From: Chloroflexota bacterium
GTDB lineage: Bacteria; Chloroflexota; Dehalococcoidia; Lucifugimonadales; UBA3495
Length of the DNA: 64,000 nucleotides
NCBI GenBank assembly: GCA_026710825.1
Contig: JAPOQH010000121.1
Coordinates: 100,465 to 164,464 of the forward strand
Reading direction: 5' to 3'
The notes below the pieces were generated by a model. That model made no database searches. It worked only from the letters and a program-made list of their open reading frames with translations, and was not told the DNA's origin. The position numbers and the translations under genes were made by a program. Within the stretch, counting starts at the first letter, position 1; each line of letters opens with the position of its first letter. Shown piece after piece: positions 18,738 through 28,279 of this stretch.

Positions 18738-19369
18738 CACCTGCCAGGATCCCTCCTAATGGGCATCACGTCCACACTGAACACGCGGGAGCCCGTGTAC
18801 CCGTCTCTGACAAACAGTGCTTGGCCGGGATAGCGTTTCCTTATCTCCAATTCGAAGCCTATCCTGGCCTCATCTAGTCGCTGCTCCAGTTCGTCCTCTA
18901 ACTCACTGAGGAATTGCAAGCCATCGTCCGTTAACGCACCAGAGTGATATGCCTCTGACTCCACCCTGCAACCGAGCACGTCGCATGGCGAGGCGGCGCA
19001 TGCGGGGTTCGCCACGTCAGGGCATTGGTGCTGGCGGGGAAACTCGCGCACTTGGCTGCTGCATTGTACCCGGTAGGAGAATGAGCTATGGGTTTCCCCT
19101 GGTTCGAACGACTCCACGGTCAAAATGTTGACCTCCACGTAATCTAGGGTACGTGGATTGATGATGATGAAATCATAGCCTCGGCGATGTGGCTTCCCAC
19201 CAGGGAATATACTGGATCCTGAGTGGATGCGGGACGGTTCGTGGGGTATGCGGACGAAGTCAACGGTCAGTTCCCTGCCGGCCAGATTGGAAGTCGGTTC
19301 CACATCCAAATGCACAACGTTTCGGATCACGACGTGAGGGTTTTTGATGACAACGAACGGCTGCGGCAT
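18734..19369 (-). CDS. Hypothetical protein with Cys-containing middle
   Basis: About 211 residues from MPQPFVVIKNPHVVIRNVVH. GAGG lies seven bases upstream of this ATG, and an upstream extension would run through the terminator hairpin at 19,408. It is beta-rich in the first half (YDFIIINPRTLDYVEVNIL). A Cys-rich segment (CPDVANPACAASPCDVLGC) follows, then a helical LSELEDELEQRLDEARIGF. No family recognised. It overlaps the aminotransferase stop by four bases, tail to tail. Confidence 0.55.
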   Translation of the reverse strand: MPQPFVVIKNPHVVIRNVVHLDVEPTSNLAGRELTVDFVRIPHEPSRIHSGSSIFPGGKPHRRGYDFIIINPRTLDYVEVNILTVESFEPGETHSSFSYRVQCSSQVREFPRQHQCPDVANPACAASPCDVLGCRVESEAYHSGALTDDGLQFLSELEDELEQRLDEARIGFELEIRKRYPGQALFVRDGYTGSRVFSVDVMPIRRDPGRC

Positions 19370-19402
19370 ACTTACGCCTCTTTTTCCTGACGAATGACCT
19401 GG

Positions 19403-19432
19403 CAAAAAGGGGCAGGTCTTCGACCCGCCCCT
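19403..19432 (-). terminator. Hairpin terminator of the sdh operon
   Basis: AGGGGCAGGTC and GACCCGCCCCT pair over 11 bp with one mismatch and a TTC loop. On the minus strand the stem is followed by TTTTT (plus-strand AAAAA at 19404-19408). It comes directly after the stop of the CCG-domain gene. Confidence 0.75.
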
Positions 19433-19457
19433 CGATCTCACTAACCTGCGAGAAGAT

Positions 19458-20336
19458 CTACCGCCCGCGTATCTTTACTTCCAACGGCCCGGTACTCACG
19501 ATGTGCTTCTTGAGCCCCAGTTCGTTTGGAGACATCCCCATTGCCAACCCGATCAATTGCGGCATGTGCAATATCGGTAAGTCAATGGACCGGCGGGCCT
19601 GCGAGGCGGCTTTAGGTTGGAATCCATCCAAGTTCAGGTGGCACAACGGACACGGGGTAACCATCGCGTCTGCTCCAAGGTCTTTGACCTCGGACGTATG
19701 CTTCCCTACCATCGCCATCGAGTTTCGTTGGTTGATGGTCAAAATGGGGAACCCACAGCAACGGGTCTTGCCCTCAAAATCCACCAGCGTTGCTCCCAGC
19801 AACTGGATCAGCATTTCCAGCGACTGCTGCCGTTCAGGGTGTTCCTCAATATCCAGCGCCTCGGTAGGCCGGACTATGTAGCATCCGTAGAAGGGTGCAA
19901 TCTTCAACTCGGTCAGCGGCCTGGTGATCAGCGATCCCAAACGGTCCAACCCGTAGTCCTCGATCAGGATCCACAGCAGATGCTTGGGCTCGCTGTTCCC
20001 GCTGTATTCCAGCCCTTCCTCCGCCAGGTGCGAGTTAATCTCGGCCAGGTACTCCGGATCCCTCATCCGGTGGTTCGCCTGCGACATCACTCCCTGGCAC
20101 GTGCTGCATATCGTCAAGATCGGCAGACCCATCTTCTCGGCTTTCGCGAAGTTGCGCGCATTCAACGTATCGCCGAATAGCTGATTCTTCTCCTGAATCA
20201 CGCCCGCTCCGGTACACGTCCAGCCGGGGATTTCCTCCAGTTCGATGCCCATGCGGTCGCACACCATGCGCGCCGCTGGGTAGAGTTCGGGCGCGCCTCC
20301 TTGAGACACGCAGCCCGGGAAAAAGGCGTACTTCAC
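19458..20336 (-). CDS. CCG-domain (HdrB/SdhE-type) subunit of succinate dehydrogenase
   Basis: 292 residues from a GTG at 20334-20336, preceded by GAGGAGG eight bases upstream; this beats an in-frame ATG at 20,390 that lies inside a hairpin. It has two cysteine-rich domains. The second is complete ([20 protein letters not shown]). The first has FPGCVSQ, WTCTGAG and CSTCQG, with Thr in place of the second Cys of the CCG motif. Such subunits replace SdhC/D in non-classical succinate:quinone reductases and carry Fe-S clusters towards quinone. It is downstream of sdhB and sdhA. Confidence 0.85.
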   Translation of the reverse strand: MKYAFFPGCVSQGGAPELYPAARMVCDRMGIELEEIPGWTCTGAGVIQEKNQLFGDTLNARNFAKAEKMGLPILTICSTCQGVMSQANHRMRDPEYLAEINSHLAEEGLEYSGNSEPKHLLWILIEDYGLDRLGSLITRPLTELKIAPFYGCYIVRPTEALDIEEHPERQQSLEMLIQLLGATLVDFEGKTRCCGFPILTINQRNSMAMVGKHTSEVKDLGADAMVTPCPLCHLNLDGFQPKAASQARRSIDLPILHMPQLIGLAMGMSPNELGLKKHIVSTGPLEVKIRGR

Positions 20337-20372
20337 TGGTTTGTCCTCCTCGTGGCTCCGGTCACCGACGGT

Positions 20373-20400
20373 GTAGGGGCGAATAATCATTCGCCCCTAC
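20373..20400. repeat. Perfect palindromic hairpin between sdhB and the CCG subunit gene
   Basis: GTAGGGGCGAAT and ATTCGCCCCTAC form a perfect 12-bp stem around AATC. No T-run follows, so it is more likely a REP-like element or a mRNA processing/stability hairpin than a terminator. It lies inside the operon, 41 bp after the sdhB stop. Confidence 0.7.
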
Positions 20401-20441
20401 GGGAACCGACGTGACTTTCGAGTATCTCGTAAGCGAATCCC

Positions 20442-21446
20442 CTAGCCGAACGGCGAGTTGTTGCTCACCTTGGGTGCGGCCGGTTCCGGTTGTGTTCGGT
20501 CGAATATTCGGCGAACGGCTTCCACGTTGTCCACGTTTTTGTGAGCGATGGGCGGCATCTTCCCTCTCCGCATCGCCCTGAACGCCACCGGCATGTAGTC
20601 CATCAGAGCCGGCAGGTTCATCATGCCCACCGATTTTATCGGCAACCGCAACTCATCAAGTCGCCCGCTGTGGCCCACAGATTCCGTAAACGCGTCGGTG
20701 TGCCGCGCGCCATTGTTGTTGTCGTACCCGGCTTGGATGGCCTGCTCGCGCATCGCCATGATCCGGTCCATGGGCGCCACGCCCTTCGGGCACGCCTGCA
20801 CGCATTCGTTGCACCGGGTGCAGTCCCAGATGCCCGTCGGCTCGCTCAAAGCCCACAGCCGCTCCATGGAAACGCCCTCGTCGTCGCCGTCGCGCGGGTC
20901 GGCCGTGAACCGGTACGCTTTGGCCAGCGCCGCCGGTCCCAGGAACGTCGGGTCGACTTCCAGCACCGTGCAATCCGACACGCACGCCCCGCACATGATG
21001 CACGCCGTCACACTGGAAAGGTGCAGCATCGCATCGTTGGAGACGATGTACTCGCCTTCCGGTTCCCTTCCGATGTGTTTCAGATACGGATCGACGGCCT
21101 CGATTTTCTCCCAGAAGAGATCGAAGTTGACCACTAGGTCCTTCACCACCGGCATCACGCCCGCCGGCTCTACCGTGATCACCCCGTCCTGAATCACCGT
21201 GTTTGCAATGGTCTTGCAGGCCAGGCCGGCGTGTCCGTTGATCCTCATCGCGCAAGAGCCGCAGATAGCGCTCCGGCACGAGCACCGTAACGACAGCGTA
21301 CCGTCGTCGTCCTCGCGGATCTGGATCAACGCGTCCAGCACCGTCGCGTTGTCGGCAATGGTGACCGGATAGTCCTGCCAGTAAGGCAGGCGGCGTTCGT
21401 CAACCGCCTCCGGGTCCTGTCGTCTTACCCTGATCGTGACGTCCAT
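20442..21446 (-). CDS. sdhB: Succinate dehydrogenase/fumarate reductase iron-sulfur subunit
   Basis: 334 residues, longer than the usual 230-260. The 2Fe-2S ferredoxin domain is N-terminal (CSCRSAICGSCAMRING with a later LAC). Two cluster motifs follow: CIMCGACVSDC and CTRCNECVQACPKG. The extra C-terminal 90 residues end in Pro/Ala-rich sequence. It passes electrons from SdhA FAD to the CCG subunit or quinone. It starts three bases after the sdhA stop. Confidence 0.93.
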   Translation of the reverse strand: MDVTIRVRRQDPEAVDERRLPYWQDYPVTIADNATVLDALIQIREDDDGTLSLRCSCRSAICGSCAMRINGHAGLACKTIANTVIQDGVITVEPAGVMPVVKDLVVNFDLFWEKIEAVDPYLKHIGREPEGEYIVSNDAMLHLSSVTACIMCGACVSDCTVLEVDPTFLGPAALAKAYRFTADPRDGDDEGVSMERLWALSEPTGIWDCTRCNECVQACPKGVAPMDRIMAMREQAIQAGYDNNNGARHTDAFTESVGHSGRLDELRLPIKSVGMMNLPALMDYMPVAFRAMRRGKMPPIAHKNVDNVEAVRRIFDRTQPEPAAPKVSNNSPFG

Positions 21447-21449
21447 GTC

Positions 21450-23138
21450 CTAGTACTTCCTCTCTTCCGGTGTCCAATTGGTGATGACCACGGGCAGTTC
21501 GGAGACTTGGGGCCCGCCGTCGCCTTGGGTCAGCACGATGTGGTGCAGCCATTCCTCGTCGTTCCGCTCCGGGTAATCCACGCGGAATTGCGCTCCCCGG
21601 CTCTCCCTGCGTTCCAGCGCGCCAACCGCAATGGTGTCCGCGCAGTCCAGCATGTATCCCAACTCCAACGCAAATATCAGGTCGGTGTTGAACGTCTTGG
21701 CTTTGTTTTGCACGGGAACGTTTTCGTACCGGCGGCGGAGATCATGCAGGTCGCCCAACGTCTCCTGGATGCCTTCCTCGTTGCGGAAAACCGCGACGTT
21801 GCGGTTCATCGAGTCGCCCATATCCTTCCGGATTGCTCCCCACCGGTCGCCGTTTTCCGGCCGGTCCAGCATCTCCTGGATCCGTCGCCGCTCGCGAGCC
21901 AGCGTCGCGTTGGAGTCAAAATCGGCATATCCGATGCTGCGCACCGCGTCGGCTGCGTGGTTGCCGGCCCGCTCTCCGAACACGATGGTGTCCAGTAGCG
22001 AGTTGGCGCCCAGGCGGTTGCCGCCGTGTACGCTCACGTTGGCGCACTCTCCGGCCGCATAGATTCCATTCAGGTTGGTCAAACCGTTTACGTCGGTTTT
22101 TATCCCACCCATTATGTAATGCATGCCGGGGCGAATCGGAATGGGTTCTCGGATCATGTCCGCGCCGGCCAGGTCGATTCCGATTTCCCGGATCTGGCTC
22201 AGCTTTTCCATGATCAGAGACTCACCGAGGTGAGTGCAGTCGAGGTACACGCAGCCATCGACTCCGTTCCCACCGTTAATCTCGGTCTGCTCCGCCCGGG
22301 ACACCACGTCGCGGGATGCCAGCTCCATCATGTTCGGAGCATACTTCTCCATGAAGCGGTTGCCGTCTTTGTCCCGCAGGTAAGCTCCCTCACCTCGGGC
22401 GGCCTCGGAGATGAGCACGCCGCTCCCTGCAAGCGTGGTGGGATGGTATTGCACCATCTCCATGTCCATCAGTTGTCCGCCGGCGTTATAAATCAGCCCC
22501 ATGCCGTCGCCCGTGACAATCAGGGCGTTGGTGCTCGGCTCAAACAACCGTCCGCAACCGCCCGTGGCAAATATCACGGTCTTGGCCCGGATCACGTGCA
22601 ACTCGCCGGTCCTGATCTCCAGTGCGATCACTCCGGCGGCACGTCCCTCCTCCATGATCAGCGAAGTGACGAACCACTCCTCGTAGCGCTGTACACCGGA
22701 TTTGATGAGTTGCTCGAACATCACGTGAAGCAGCGCCTGCCCGGTGAAGTCCCCCACAAAGAAGGTTCGCGCCCGACGTTGTCCGCCGAACGCGCGCGTG
22801 CCCAACCGGCCCTCATCGTCCCGGTTGAACGTAACGCCCATGTGCTCCATGTCGATCAGCGACGCGCCGGCCTGCCGGCACATCACTTCGATGGCGTCCT
22901 GGTCTCCAAGGAAGTCGCTGCCCTTGATCGTGTCGTAGGCGTGATCTTCCCAGTCATCGCCACGGTCCAGCAACGCGGCGTTGATTCCGCCCTGGGCCGC
23001 GTTCGAGTGGCTGCGAACCGGATGGACCTTGCTGATGATGGCAGTGGTCGCCCCTCCGGCTCGGGCCGCGATCGCCGCCCTCATTCCGGCCAGGCCAGCC
23101 CCTACGATCAACACGTCGTGCTGCAAATCCTCTGGCAT
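21450..23138 (-). CDS. sdhA: Succinate dehydrogenase/fumarate reductase flavoprotein subunit
   Basis: 562 residues from the ATG at 23136-23138 (GGAGG nine bases upstream). FAD-binding [10 protein letters not shown] is followed by [15 protein letters not shown], whose first His matches the covalent FAD His. Active-site segments [20 protein letters not shown] and [18 protein letters not shown] are intact. It oxidises succinate to fumarate, or the reverse. It is first of a three-gene sdhA-sdhB-CCG operon; no SdhC/SdhD-like membrane anchor gene is adjacent. Confidence 0.95.
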   Translation of the reverse strand: MPEDLQHDVLIVGAGLAGMRAAIAARAGGATTAIISKVHPVRSHSNAAQGGINAALLDRGDDWEDHAYDTIKGSDFLGDQDAIEVMCRQAGASLIDMEHMGVTFNRDDEGRLGTRAFGGQRRARTFFVGDFTGQALLHVMFEQLIKSGVQRYEEWFVTSLIMEEGRAAGVIALEIRTGELHVIRAKTVIFATGGCGRLFEPSTNALIVTGDGMGLIYNAGGQLMDMEMVQYHPTTLAGSGVLISEAARGEGAYLRDKDGNRFMEKYAPNMMELASRDVVSRAEQTEINGGNGVDGCVYLDCTHLGESLIMEKLSQIREIGIDLAGADMIREPIPIRPGMHYIMGGIKTDVNGLTNLNGIYAAGECANVSVHGGNRLGANSLLDTIVFGERAGNHAADAVRSIGYADFDSNATLARERRRIQEMLDRPENGDRWGAIRKDMGDSMNRNVAVFRNEEGIQETLGDLHDLRRRYENVPVQNKAKTFNTDLIFALELGYMLDCADTIAVGALERRESRGAQFRVDYPERNDEEWLHHIVLTQGDGGPQVSELPVVITNWTPEERKY

Positions 23139-23220
23139 TTGTGATTTCCTCCAACCGGAAAGCGACAATCCGGTTCCTTGTGGCGCCCCTATGGTCTAGC
23201 GGCGCGCCGATTTTCGACGG

Positions 23221-23787
23221 CTAATTATCCCCCAAGACACGCATGGCAAGCAACAGCGACGCCACGCTCTTGGCATCTCTTATGGTACCGTCGCCGATTA
23301 GGTTCGGTATGTCGGCCATCGGCACACGGACGACTTCGATGAATTCGTCCTCGTCAGCTTCCAGGCGCGCCGGGACCAGTTCCCTGGCTACGTACGCGTG
23401 GATCATCTGTGTACACCAACCAGGTGCAACATAAAAATTGCCGAGAGCCTCAAGATGGGTTGCGGTGTGTCCGATCTCTTCCTGCAATTCGCGCAGCGCG
23501 GTCGCCCCCGGGTCCTCTCCTGATTCCATCTTCCCCGCCGGAGCTTCCAGCAGAAACGCCTCTACCGCTTTCCGGAACTGACGCACCATCAGGACGTTGT
23601 TGTCGCCATCCACCGGAACGATGCAAACCGAATACGGATGGTCCACGATCTCCCGCGTCAACTCTCGTCCATCGGGGAGGCTCACCGTCTCCAACCGTAC
23701 TTGGATCAAATCGCCCTCATACGCCGTGCTCGCGGCAATCGTCGGCTCTTCCCACGCGCCCGCATGCGCTTTGTCCTGCGTCGCCAT
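23221..23787 (-). CDS. Nudix hydrolase (ADP-ribose pyrophosphatase-like), copy 1
   Basis: 188 residues. The Nudix box GKMESGEDPGATALRELQEE fits G-x5-E-x7-REUxEE. Flanking segments VLMVRQFRKAVEAFLLEAPAG and NFYVAPGWCTQMIHAYVA are those of NudF/YqkG-like ADP-ribose hydrolases. It is two bases downstream of a second Nudix gene that shares the same C-terminal DAKSVASLLLAMRVLG, so the pair arose by tandem duplication. Last gene of the nuo-nadK run. Confidence 0.9.
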   Translation of the reverse strand: MATQDKAHAGAWEEPTIAASTAYEGDLIQVRLETVSLPDGRELTREIVDHPYSVCIVPVDGDNNVLMVRQFRKAVEAFLLEAPAGKMESGEDPGATALRELQEEIGHTATHLEALGNFYVAPGWCTQMIHAYVARELVPARLEADEDEFIEVVRVPMADIPNLIGDGTIRDAKSVASLLLAMRVLGDN

Positions 23788-23789
23788 CC

Positions 23790-24335
23790 TCAGATCCCCA
23801 GGACCCGCATCGCCAACAGCAGCGACGCCACGCTCTTCGCGTCCTGAATGGACCCGTCAGCTATCCGGTCTGGAATTTCTGACCAAGGCACCGGAACCAC
23901 GTCGATGAATTCATCCTCGTCCGAATCCAGTTCGGCAGGCGTCAAGCCGGTCGCCAGGAACGCATACATGTACTCCGAGGCCCATCCCGGAGCCAGATAG
24001 AACGCCGTCAACCTCGTCAGTTCGGCGGCTGTATGCCCGATCTCCTCCTGCAACTCCCGTCTCGTCGACTCCTCCGGTTCCTCGCCCTCTTCGATTCCGC
24101 CTGCGGGTACCTCCAGCAGGAAGCTCTCGGTCGGCTTGCGATATTGACGCACCAGGAGCACGTTGCCATCGTCGTCCACCGGCACCACGCAAATCGAGGG
24201 TTCGTGCTCCACGATCTCACGCGTCGTTTCCCGGCCGTTGGGCAACCGGATCGTGTCCACGCGCACGTCGATGATCCGCCCGCTGAACACTGACCGCGTG
24301 GCAATGGTTGGTTCGTTGGTGGCTCCAGAGGTCAA
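23790..24335 (-). CDS. Nudix hydrolase (ADP-ribose pyrophosphatase-like), copy 2
   Basis: 181 residues from a TTG at 24333-24335. The Nudix box GGIEEGEEPEESTRRELQEE is intact, with LLVRQYRKPTESFLLEVPAG before it and AFYLAPGWASEYMYAFLA after it. It is clearly paralogous to the downstream copy along the whole length. Sitting seven bases after nadK, it may clear ADP-ribose or related nucleotides made during NAD(P) turnover; this is contextual inference. Confidence 0.9.
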   Translation of the reverse strand: MTSGATNEPTIATRSVFSGRIIDVRVDTIRLPNGRETTREIVEHEPSICVVPVDDDGNVLLVRQYRKPTESFLLEVPAGGIEEGEEPEESTRRELQEEIGHTAAELTRLTAFYLAPGWASEYMYAFLATGLTPAELDSDEDEFIDVVPVPWSEIPDRIADGSIQDAKSVASLLLAMRVLGI

Positions 24336-24342
24336 GTTTGTC

Positions 24343-25200
24343 CTACCGTCCTTGGAAACTGAATCCCAGCCGACGCGTCAGCGTTGCCCAGAAATAATTC
24401 GGTTCGTTGGCCCGCAAAAACCGCGCCCGGTACGGACTGGGCGTTATCCTCACCCAATCCCCCGGATCTATCGGATGATTCTCAAACCCGTCCACGCTGA
24501 TGGTGGCTTCCTGCGAGCCCTCTAGGTGGAAATCCACTCTGCTCGTCGGGCTCAAAACCAGTGGCGTCGTCAACCCCACGTGCGATGCCAGCGGCGTCAG
24601 CACCAGGTCATCAGACAGCGGGTCAATGATGGGCCCCCCGGCTGCGAAACTGTATCCGGTGCTCCCGGTCGCAGTCGCCAGGATCACTCCGTCAGCGCGA
24701 AATGTCGACACGTCCGCTCCATCAATCACCGCCCGCACCGTAATCACCCGGGATACTCGGCTCCGCGACAGCACGATGTCGTTCAACGCGTGGTATGGTC
24801 CCTGCGTATCGGCAGCCTCCGAGCCATCGGAGCCCCGTTTGTACACGGTCGCCATGAGCATGCTGTGTTCCGAGACCCTCACGTCCTCGTTGAGGTAACG
24901 GGGCAATTGCTCCATTACTCCGGGCACCGTCAATTCGGTCATGAAACCCAACCGGCCCATGTTGATGCCCAACAGCGGTTTGCCCACGGGAGCGACGGCG
25001 CGATTCACGCGCAGGATGGTACCGTCTCCCCCGATGGTGATCACCAGATCGGTGTGTTCCGCCCGTTCGCTGATGTCCACGGCGTCCTCGGCCCTGAGGA
25101 TCCAGGTGTTGGCGCCCAGGTTCAGTTCACCAACTATGGCGTGCGCCAGGTCAAGCGCCTCAGGTATCAGGTCGTTGTAGGCGATGCCAACGGTTTTCAT
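24343..25200 (-). CDS. nadK: NAD kinase
   Basis: 285 residues, normal for the family. It phosphorylates NAD to NADP. The diagnostic GGDGT is at residues 57-61, followed by GINMGRLGFMTEL, then the substrate segment RADGVILATATGSTGYSFAAGGPII and the Gly/Pro-rich end. It begins six bases after the nuoN stop, so it is part of the complex I transcript. Confidence 0.96.
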   Translation of the reverse strand: MKTVGIAYNDLIPEALDLAHAIVGELNLGANTWILRAEDAVDISERAEHTDLVITIGGDGTILRVNRAVAPVGKPLLGINMGRLGFMTELTVPGVMEQLPRYLNEDVRVSEHSMLMATVYKRGSDGSEAADTQGPYHALNDIVLSRSRVSRVITVRAVIDGADVSTFRADGVILATATGSTGYSFAAGGPIIDPLSDDLVLTPLASHVGLTTPLVLSPTSRVDFHLEGSQEATISVDGFENHPIDPGDWVRITPSPYRARFLRANEPNYFWATLTRRLGFSFQGR

Positions 25201-25206
25201 GGTTGG

Positions 25207-26715
25207 CTACCCGCCGGCGAGGACCGAAACGGCCTGTTCAGCAGCGCCCAGCAGCGCGCCGGGAGCCACGCCCAGCCACAGCAATGCCAGTGTCGCCACC
25301 CCCAGCGCCACGTTCACCGGCCACGATGCGCCCACCCGCTCGGTGTGTATCGGTGTCTGCAGGAACATCACCTTGATTACCCGGAGGTAGTAATACGCCG
25401 AAACCACGCTGTTGACCACTCCGATGATAACTAGCCACGTCATCAGCGATTCCCCGGTGTTGATGGCCGCCGCGAACACGTAGATCTTGGCGATGAAAAT
25501 CCCCGTCGGCGGAACGCCAATCAGCGCGATCAAGGCCAGCGCCAGCGTGATGGCCAGGAACGGAGCGCGGCGCAGCATGCCGGCGTAATCGTAAATCTCG
25601 TCGCTGTTGATGCGGTTGCCGATGCAAACGATGGCGAAGAACGCTGTGAGGTTGGCCGCGGTGTACGCCGCCAGGTAGAACAGCACGCTGCTCGGGCCAA
25701 AGTTCGCGGAGTCCCCGGCCGACGCGACGGCCGCCACGCCCACCAGGATATATCCCGCGTGCGCTACCGTGCTGTAGCCGAACATCCTCTTGATGTTCCG
25801 CTGCGCGATCGCCACCAGGTTACCGATGGTCATCGAGAGGGCGGCCAGTCCGGCCAGCAGCACCCACCAGTCTCCGCCCAACGCGTCGAATCCGATGTAG
25901 AACACCCGCAGCACCAGCGCGAACGCCGCCGCCTTGCTCGCCACCGACAGGAACGCGACCATCGGAGTCGGCGCTCCTTCATAGACATCTGGCACCCACA
26001 TCTGGAACGGCGCCGCCGACATCTTGAAACCGAACCCCACCAGCAGCAGGACCACCGCCAGGAGCAGCGCCATGCTCCCGAAGGGGAACGCTCCAGTTGC
26101 CCCGCTCGCAGACAACGCAACCGCAATCTCGTCCAGCCGGGTGCTGCCCGTAAATCCGTATATCAGGGCCATGCCGTACAGCATCAGCGCGCTGCTCAAC
26201 GCCCCGATCACCAGGAACTTCATTCCCGCTTCGCTTGACCGCCCGTTGGGCAAGAACGCCGCCAACGCCGCCAGCGGTAGCGTTATGAGTTCCAGGGCGA
26301 TGTACATCATGATCAGCTCGTTGGCCGATACCAGTAGCATCATTCCCGTCGCCGACAGCAGCATCAACCCGAAGAACTCGCCTTGCAGTCGCTCCATCCG
26401 GCGTACGTAGTCGGTCGAGACCAGCACCACGAGCCCCACCGCTGCCAGGATCAGAAAGTTGAAGAACAGAGAGAACTTGTCAATCGACAACGTGTATAGG
26501 ACGACTGATCCTTCAGCCGTCAACTGGCTTGCCCCTGAGTTCGTCAGATCCGTGACCTGCCACGCACTCAACGCCGCCGGCGCCGCAAGCCCTACGAACG
26601 AAAGCCCGACCAGCAGGCCGGTCCGCCGCGTCAGCAGATCTACGACGATAACCACCATCGCCAGCGCCGCCAGCGCCAGTTGCGGAGAAATCAGGTAGAT
26701 GTCGTAAACGGTCAT
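25207..26715 (-). CDS. nuoN: NADH-quinone oxidoreductase subunit N
   Basis: 502 residues, about 14 transmembrane helices, an antiporter-like proton-pumping subunit of complex I. The conserved segment ELITLPLAALAAF carries the key TM5 Glu, and KMSAAPFQMWVPDVYEGAPTP carries the conserved Lys and the HWW-like loop. Last of the nuo genes; nadK follows directly. Confidence 0.95.
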   Translation of the reverse strand: MTVYDIYLISPQLALAALAMVVIVVDLLTRRTGLLVGLSFVGLAAPAALSAWQVTDLTNSGASQLTAEGSVVLYTLSIDKFSLFFNFLILAAVGLVVLVSTDYVRRMERLQGEFFGLMLLSATGMMLLVSANELIMMYIALELITLPLAALAAFLPNGRSSEAGMKFLVIGALSSALMLYGMALIYGFTGSTRLDEIAVALSASGATGAFPFGSMALLLAVVLLLVGFGFKMSAAPFQMWVPDVYEGAPTPMVAFLSVASKAAAFALVLRVFYIGFDALGGDWWVLLAGLAALSMTIGNLVAIAQRNIKRMFGYSTVAHAGYILVGVAAVASAGDSANFGPSSVLFYLAAYTAANLTAFFAIVCIGNRINSDEIYDYAGMLRRAPFLAITLALALIALIGVPPTGIFIAKIYVFAAAINTGESLMTWLVIIGVVNSVVSAYYYLRVIKVMFLQTPIHTERVGASWPVNVALGVATLALLWLGVAPGALLGAAEQAVSVLAGG

Positions 26716-26734
26716 GTCGTGCGTTGACTCACAA

Positions 26735-28273
26735 TCACGGACTCGTGCTCGCCAGGCCCACGTTGTAGACGCTCACGATTGGTTCCAGGCCGTCCCGGAA
26801 TACGTCGGTCAGCCATGCCGGGTAGATCCCGACCGCAAAGATGCTGATTACCAGCAGCGCCACCGGCACCGTATCGACCAGCGAAGCATCCGTCAGACCG
26901 TCCCAGCGAGCCGGCCGGGGCCCAAACATCGTCCGCTGTATCATCCACAGGATGTAGCCCGCTGCCAGGATGATACCCAGCACCGCCAGGATGGTCAGCG
27001 CGGGGAACGCGCGGAACCCTCCAAAAAACACCAGCAGTTCGGATACGAACCCGCTCATCGCCGGCAATCCTAGCGACGCAGCCCCCGCTATCAGGAACGC
27101 TCCGGCTACGATCGGCATCCGGTTCGCCAGTCCGCCCAGGTCCGGTATGTGCCGCGTGTGCGTTTTTTCGTAAAGGATCCCCACGGCCACAAACAGCAGC
27201 CCGGTGATCGTCCCGTGCGTGAACAATTGCATCGCCGCGCCAGTGAGCCCGGCGTCCGTCAGTGATCCCCCGATCACTGCGACTGAACCAATCCCGACCA
27301 GCACCAAGCCCATGTGGCTGACGCTGGAGTACGCGATCAGCCGCTTCAGGTCCGTTTGGCGCAGCGTTACCACCGCTCCGTAGAGCACGCTGACCACTCC
27401 CAGCGCCACTATGGGCAGGGCGTAGTGCGCCAGTTGCTCCGGGAACATTCCCGCGTTCACTCGCAGCAGCCCGTAGCCTCCCATCTTTAACATCACGCCG
27501 GCCAGCATTACGCTGCCCGCGGTTGGGGCGTCCGTATGGGCGTCGGGCAGCCAGGTGTGTACCGGCCAAGTCGGCAGTTTCACGGCGAAGGCGATGAAGA
27601 ACAGCCAGAACAGCACGCCCATGGGCAACGCCGCTCGGGATGCGTCCAGGGCTCCGCCGGGTTCCAGCAGCAGCGTCATGTCGAAGCTTCCCACGCCGGA
27701 ACTCACGAACACCGCCACGATGGCCACCAGCATGAACGCCGATCCCAGTATCGTGAACATCAGGAATTTCATCGCCGAATATTCGCGCCGGCCCGTTCCC
27801 CAGGTGGAGATCAGCAGGTACATCGGCACCAGTTCGATTTCCCAGAACAGGAAGAACAGCAGGAAGTCCAGCGAGGTGAAAACACCCATCACCGCCGTCT
27901 GCAGCACGAACAGCCAGATGAAATATTCTTTGACTCTATCCCGAATGTGGAACGATACGAACACCGCGCACAGCCCCAGCAGGCCCGTCAGCATCACCAG
28001 CGGCGCGCTTATGCCGTCCACGCCCAGCAGGTAACTCGCCTGCACTGTGCCGGTATCGATCCAGTCGAATCGGTCGATCAATTGGAAGCGGTCGCCGCCC
28101 GGCCGGAACAGCACGAACACGATCACCGACAGCACGAGGTCTGCCAACGCCACTGCGCCTGCGTACCACCTGATGGCCCGGTCGTTGCGCACGATGCCCA
28201 ACGCCAGCAGCAGCGCCGCCACCGCCGGCAGGACCACCGTGGCAGTTAGCAGTCCGTTGAATCCAGTCGGCAT
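26735..28273 (-). CDS. nuoM: NADH-quinone oxidoreductase subunit M
   Basis: 512 residues, a 14-TM antiporter-like subunit. FLFFLFWEIELVPMYLLI carries the TM5 Glu and KLPTWPVHTWLPDAHTDAPTAGS the conserved Lys/His loop; YSSVSHMGLVLVG is also typical. It sits between nuoL and nuoN with short gaps (6 and 19 bp). Confidence 0.96.
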   Translation of the reverse strand: MPTGFNGLLTATVVLPAVAALLLALGIVRNDRAIRWYAGAVALADLVLSVIVFVLFRPGGDRFQLIDRFDWIDTGTVQASYLLGVDGISAPLVMLTGLLGLCAVFVSFHIRDRVKEYFIWLFVLQTAVMGVFTSLDFLLFFLFWEIELVPMYLLISTWGTGRREYSAMKFLMFTILGSAFMLVAIVAVFVSSGVGSFDMTLLLEPGGALDASRAALPMGVLFWLFFIAFAVKLPTWPVHTWLPDAHTDAPTAGSVMLAGVMLKMGGYGLLRVNAGMFPEQLAHYALPIVALGVVSVLYGAVVTLRQTDLKRLIAYSSVSHMGLVLVGIGSVAVIGGSLTDAGLTGAAMQLFTHGTITGLLFVAVGILYEKTHTRHIPDLGGLANRMPIVAGAFLIAGAASLGLPAMSGFVSELLVFFGGFRAFPALTILAVLGIILAAGYILWMIQRTMFGPRPARWDGLTDASLVDTVPVALLVISIFAVGIYPAWLTDVFRDGLEPIVSVYNVGLASTSP

Positions 28274-28279
28274 CGTCCG

